From NCBI GenBank assembly GCA_030683195.1, contig JAUXQA010000507.1, forward strand, positions 1 to 6,187: 6,187 nt of DNA, in the 5' to 3' direction. The translations under genes and the position numbers were made by a program. Of the stretch, positions 5,550-6,187 are shown one piece after another; within the stretch, counting starts at the first letter, position 1, and each line of letters starts with the position of its first letter. The notes beneath the pieces are model-generated. The model was not told the DNA's origin. It saw only the letters and a program-made list of their open reading frames with translations, and searched no databases. Source of the DNA: Rhodoferax sp. GTDB taxonomy: Bacteria > Pseudomonadota > Gammaproteobacteria > Burkholderiales > Burkholderiaceae_C.

Positions 5550-6187
5550 ATGACACCTCAAAACAAGCCCAATGAACCCCTGTCGACTTCAGACTTGCAG
5601 ACTTTGCTGAACGAGGCACCCGCCCGCGTCTGGTGGCGACGCCCCGTGGTGTGGGGGGCCCTTGCGCTTTTGGTCCTGGTGGCTGGTGGCATCTCTTACT
5701 GGCAAGTGAACGCCCAACGCAAGGCTGCGCCCGTTTTTGTAACCGAATCCATCAGCCAGGGCAATCTCACACTCACCGTGTCGGCCAATGGCACCTTGCA
5801 GCCCACACGCTCGGTCAGCATTGGCAGTGAACTCTCCGGCACGGTCTTGCGTGTGCTGGTGGATGTGAACGACCGCGTCAAAAAAGGCCAGGTGCTGGTG
5901 GAACTCGACACTGCCAAGCTGGGTGACCAGGTGGCCCGCTCCCGCGCCAGCCTCGGTTCGGCCATTGCACAGGTGGCCCAGGCGGTTGCCACCGTCACGG
6001 AAGTCCAGGGCAACCTGGGCCGGCTGGAAGAAGTGGCCAGGATTTCAGGCGGCAAGGTGCCATCCAAAGCCGAATTGGACACTGGCCGCGCCACCCTGGA
6101 ACGCGCCCGCGCCGCCGAGACCAGCGCGCGTGCCAACGTGACCGTGGCACAAGCCACCCTGTCCACGGACGAGACCAACCTGTCCAA
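5550..6187 (+). CDS. MacA/HlyD-type periplasmic adaptor, 3' end outside window
   Basis: The first 212 residues of a membrane-fusion (periplasmic adaptor) protein that would bridge an inner-membrane transporter to the NodT-type channel upstream. Residues 1-31 form a polar, presumably cytoplasmic tail with DLQTLLNEAPARVWWRR, followed by one membrane anchor (about 33-51). The first half of the barrel-sandwich domain is at about 86-120 (SIGSELSGTVLRVLVDV, then VKKGQVLVELD), and an Ala/Glu/Arg-rich coiled-coil hairpin runs from about 122 to the edge. The SELSGTV and VKKGQVLVELD motifs fit MacA-like adaptors, so a MacB-type ABC exporter is the likely next gene; an RND pump is the alternative. The reading frame has no stop before the window ends. 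The start ATG has only a weak ribosome site. Membership is firm; the subclass is moderately sure. Confidence 0.88.
   Translation, partial: MTPQNKPNEPLSTSDLQTLLNEAPARVWWRRPVVWGALALLVLVAGGISYWQVNAQRKAAPVFVTESISQGNLTLTVSANGTLQPTRSVSIGSELSGTVLRVLVDVNDRVKKGQVLVELDTAKLGDQVARSRASLGSAIAQVAQAVATVTEVQGNLGRLEEVARISGGKVPSKAELDTGRATLERARAAETSARANVTVAQATLSTDETNLS

Noticed and set aside
4567..5619. A 350-codon open frame on the - strand inside the NodT-type gene
   Set aside because: It is also in register with the real gene and explained by codon bias; the translation shows no family features and it runs past the gene end into the intergenic gap.

Overview
The window looks like ordinary chromosomal DNA from a GC-rich betaproteobacterium, most likely order Burkholderiales and plausibly family Comamonadaceae. 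This is an inference from the protein sequences (trxB, rpmB and rpmG products, a DesA-type desaturase, DUF1653) and codon use; I could not run a search. There is no sign of a prophage, insertion sequence, CRISPR array, tRNA or rRNA.

Layout, left to right. (1) 1-315, + strand: the 3' end of thioredoxin reductase (trxB), cut by the left edge. (2) 316-516: a 201-bp gap holding a perfect TATAAT box and a roughly 150-nt, hairpin-rich leader for the next operon. (3) 517-939, + strand: rpmB and rpmG, ribosomal proteins L28 and L33, both of the type without zinc-binding cysteines. (4) 940-1034: a convergent gap with a strong terminator that works on both strands, plus two further inverted repeats. 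(5) 1035-2249, - strand: a membrane fatty acid desaturase with three histidine boxes and a long C-terminal extension. (6) 2250-2366: an AT-richer gap with two pairs of short direct repeats upstream of the desaturase. (7) 2367-3638, - strand: an RsmB/NOP-family RNA m5C methyltransferase. (8) 3655-3894, + strand: a DUF1653 protein, divergent from the methyltransferase with only 16 bp between their start codons. (9) 3895-4071: a gap with a 21-bp-spaced direct repeat just upstream of the efflux genes. (10) 4072-6187, + strand: a NodT-type outer membrane efflux lipoprotein followed by a MacA/HlyD-type periplasmic adaptor, cut by the right edge. These look like the first two genes of a tripartite export operon whose inner-membrane transporter should lie just beyond the window.

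The genes form separate housekeeping blocks (redox, translation, membrane lipid, rRNA modification) plus one efflux operon, not a single new system. The most interesting material is non-coding: the structured rpmB leader with mutually exclusive pairings, the repeats before the efflux operon, and the repeats before the desaturase. All are read by eye from one sequence and need comparative testing.
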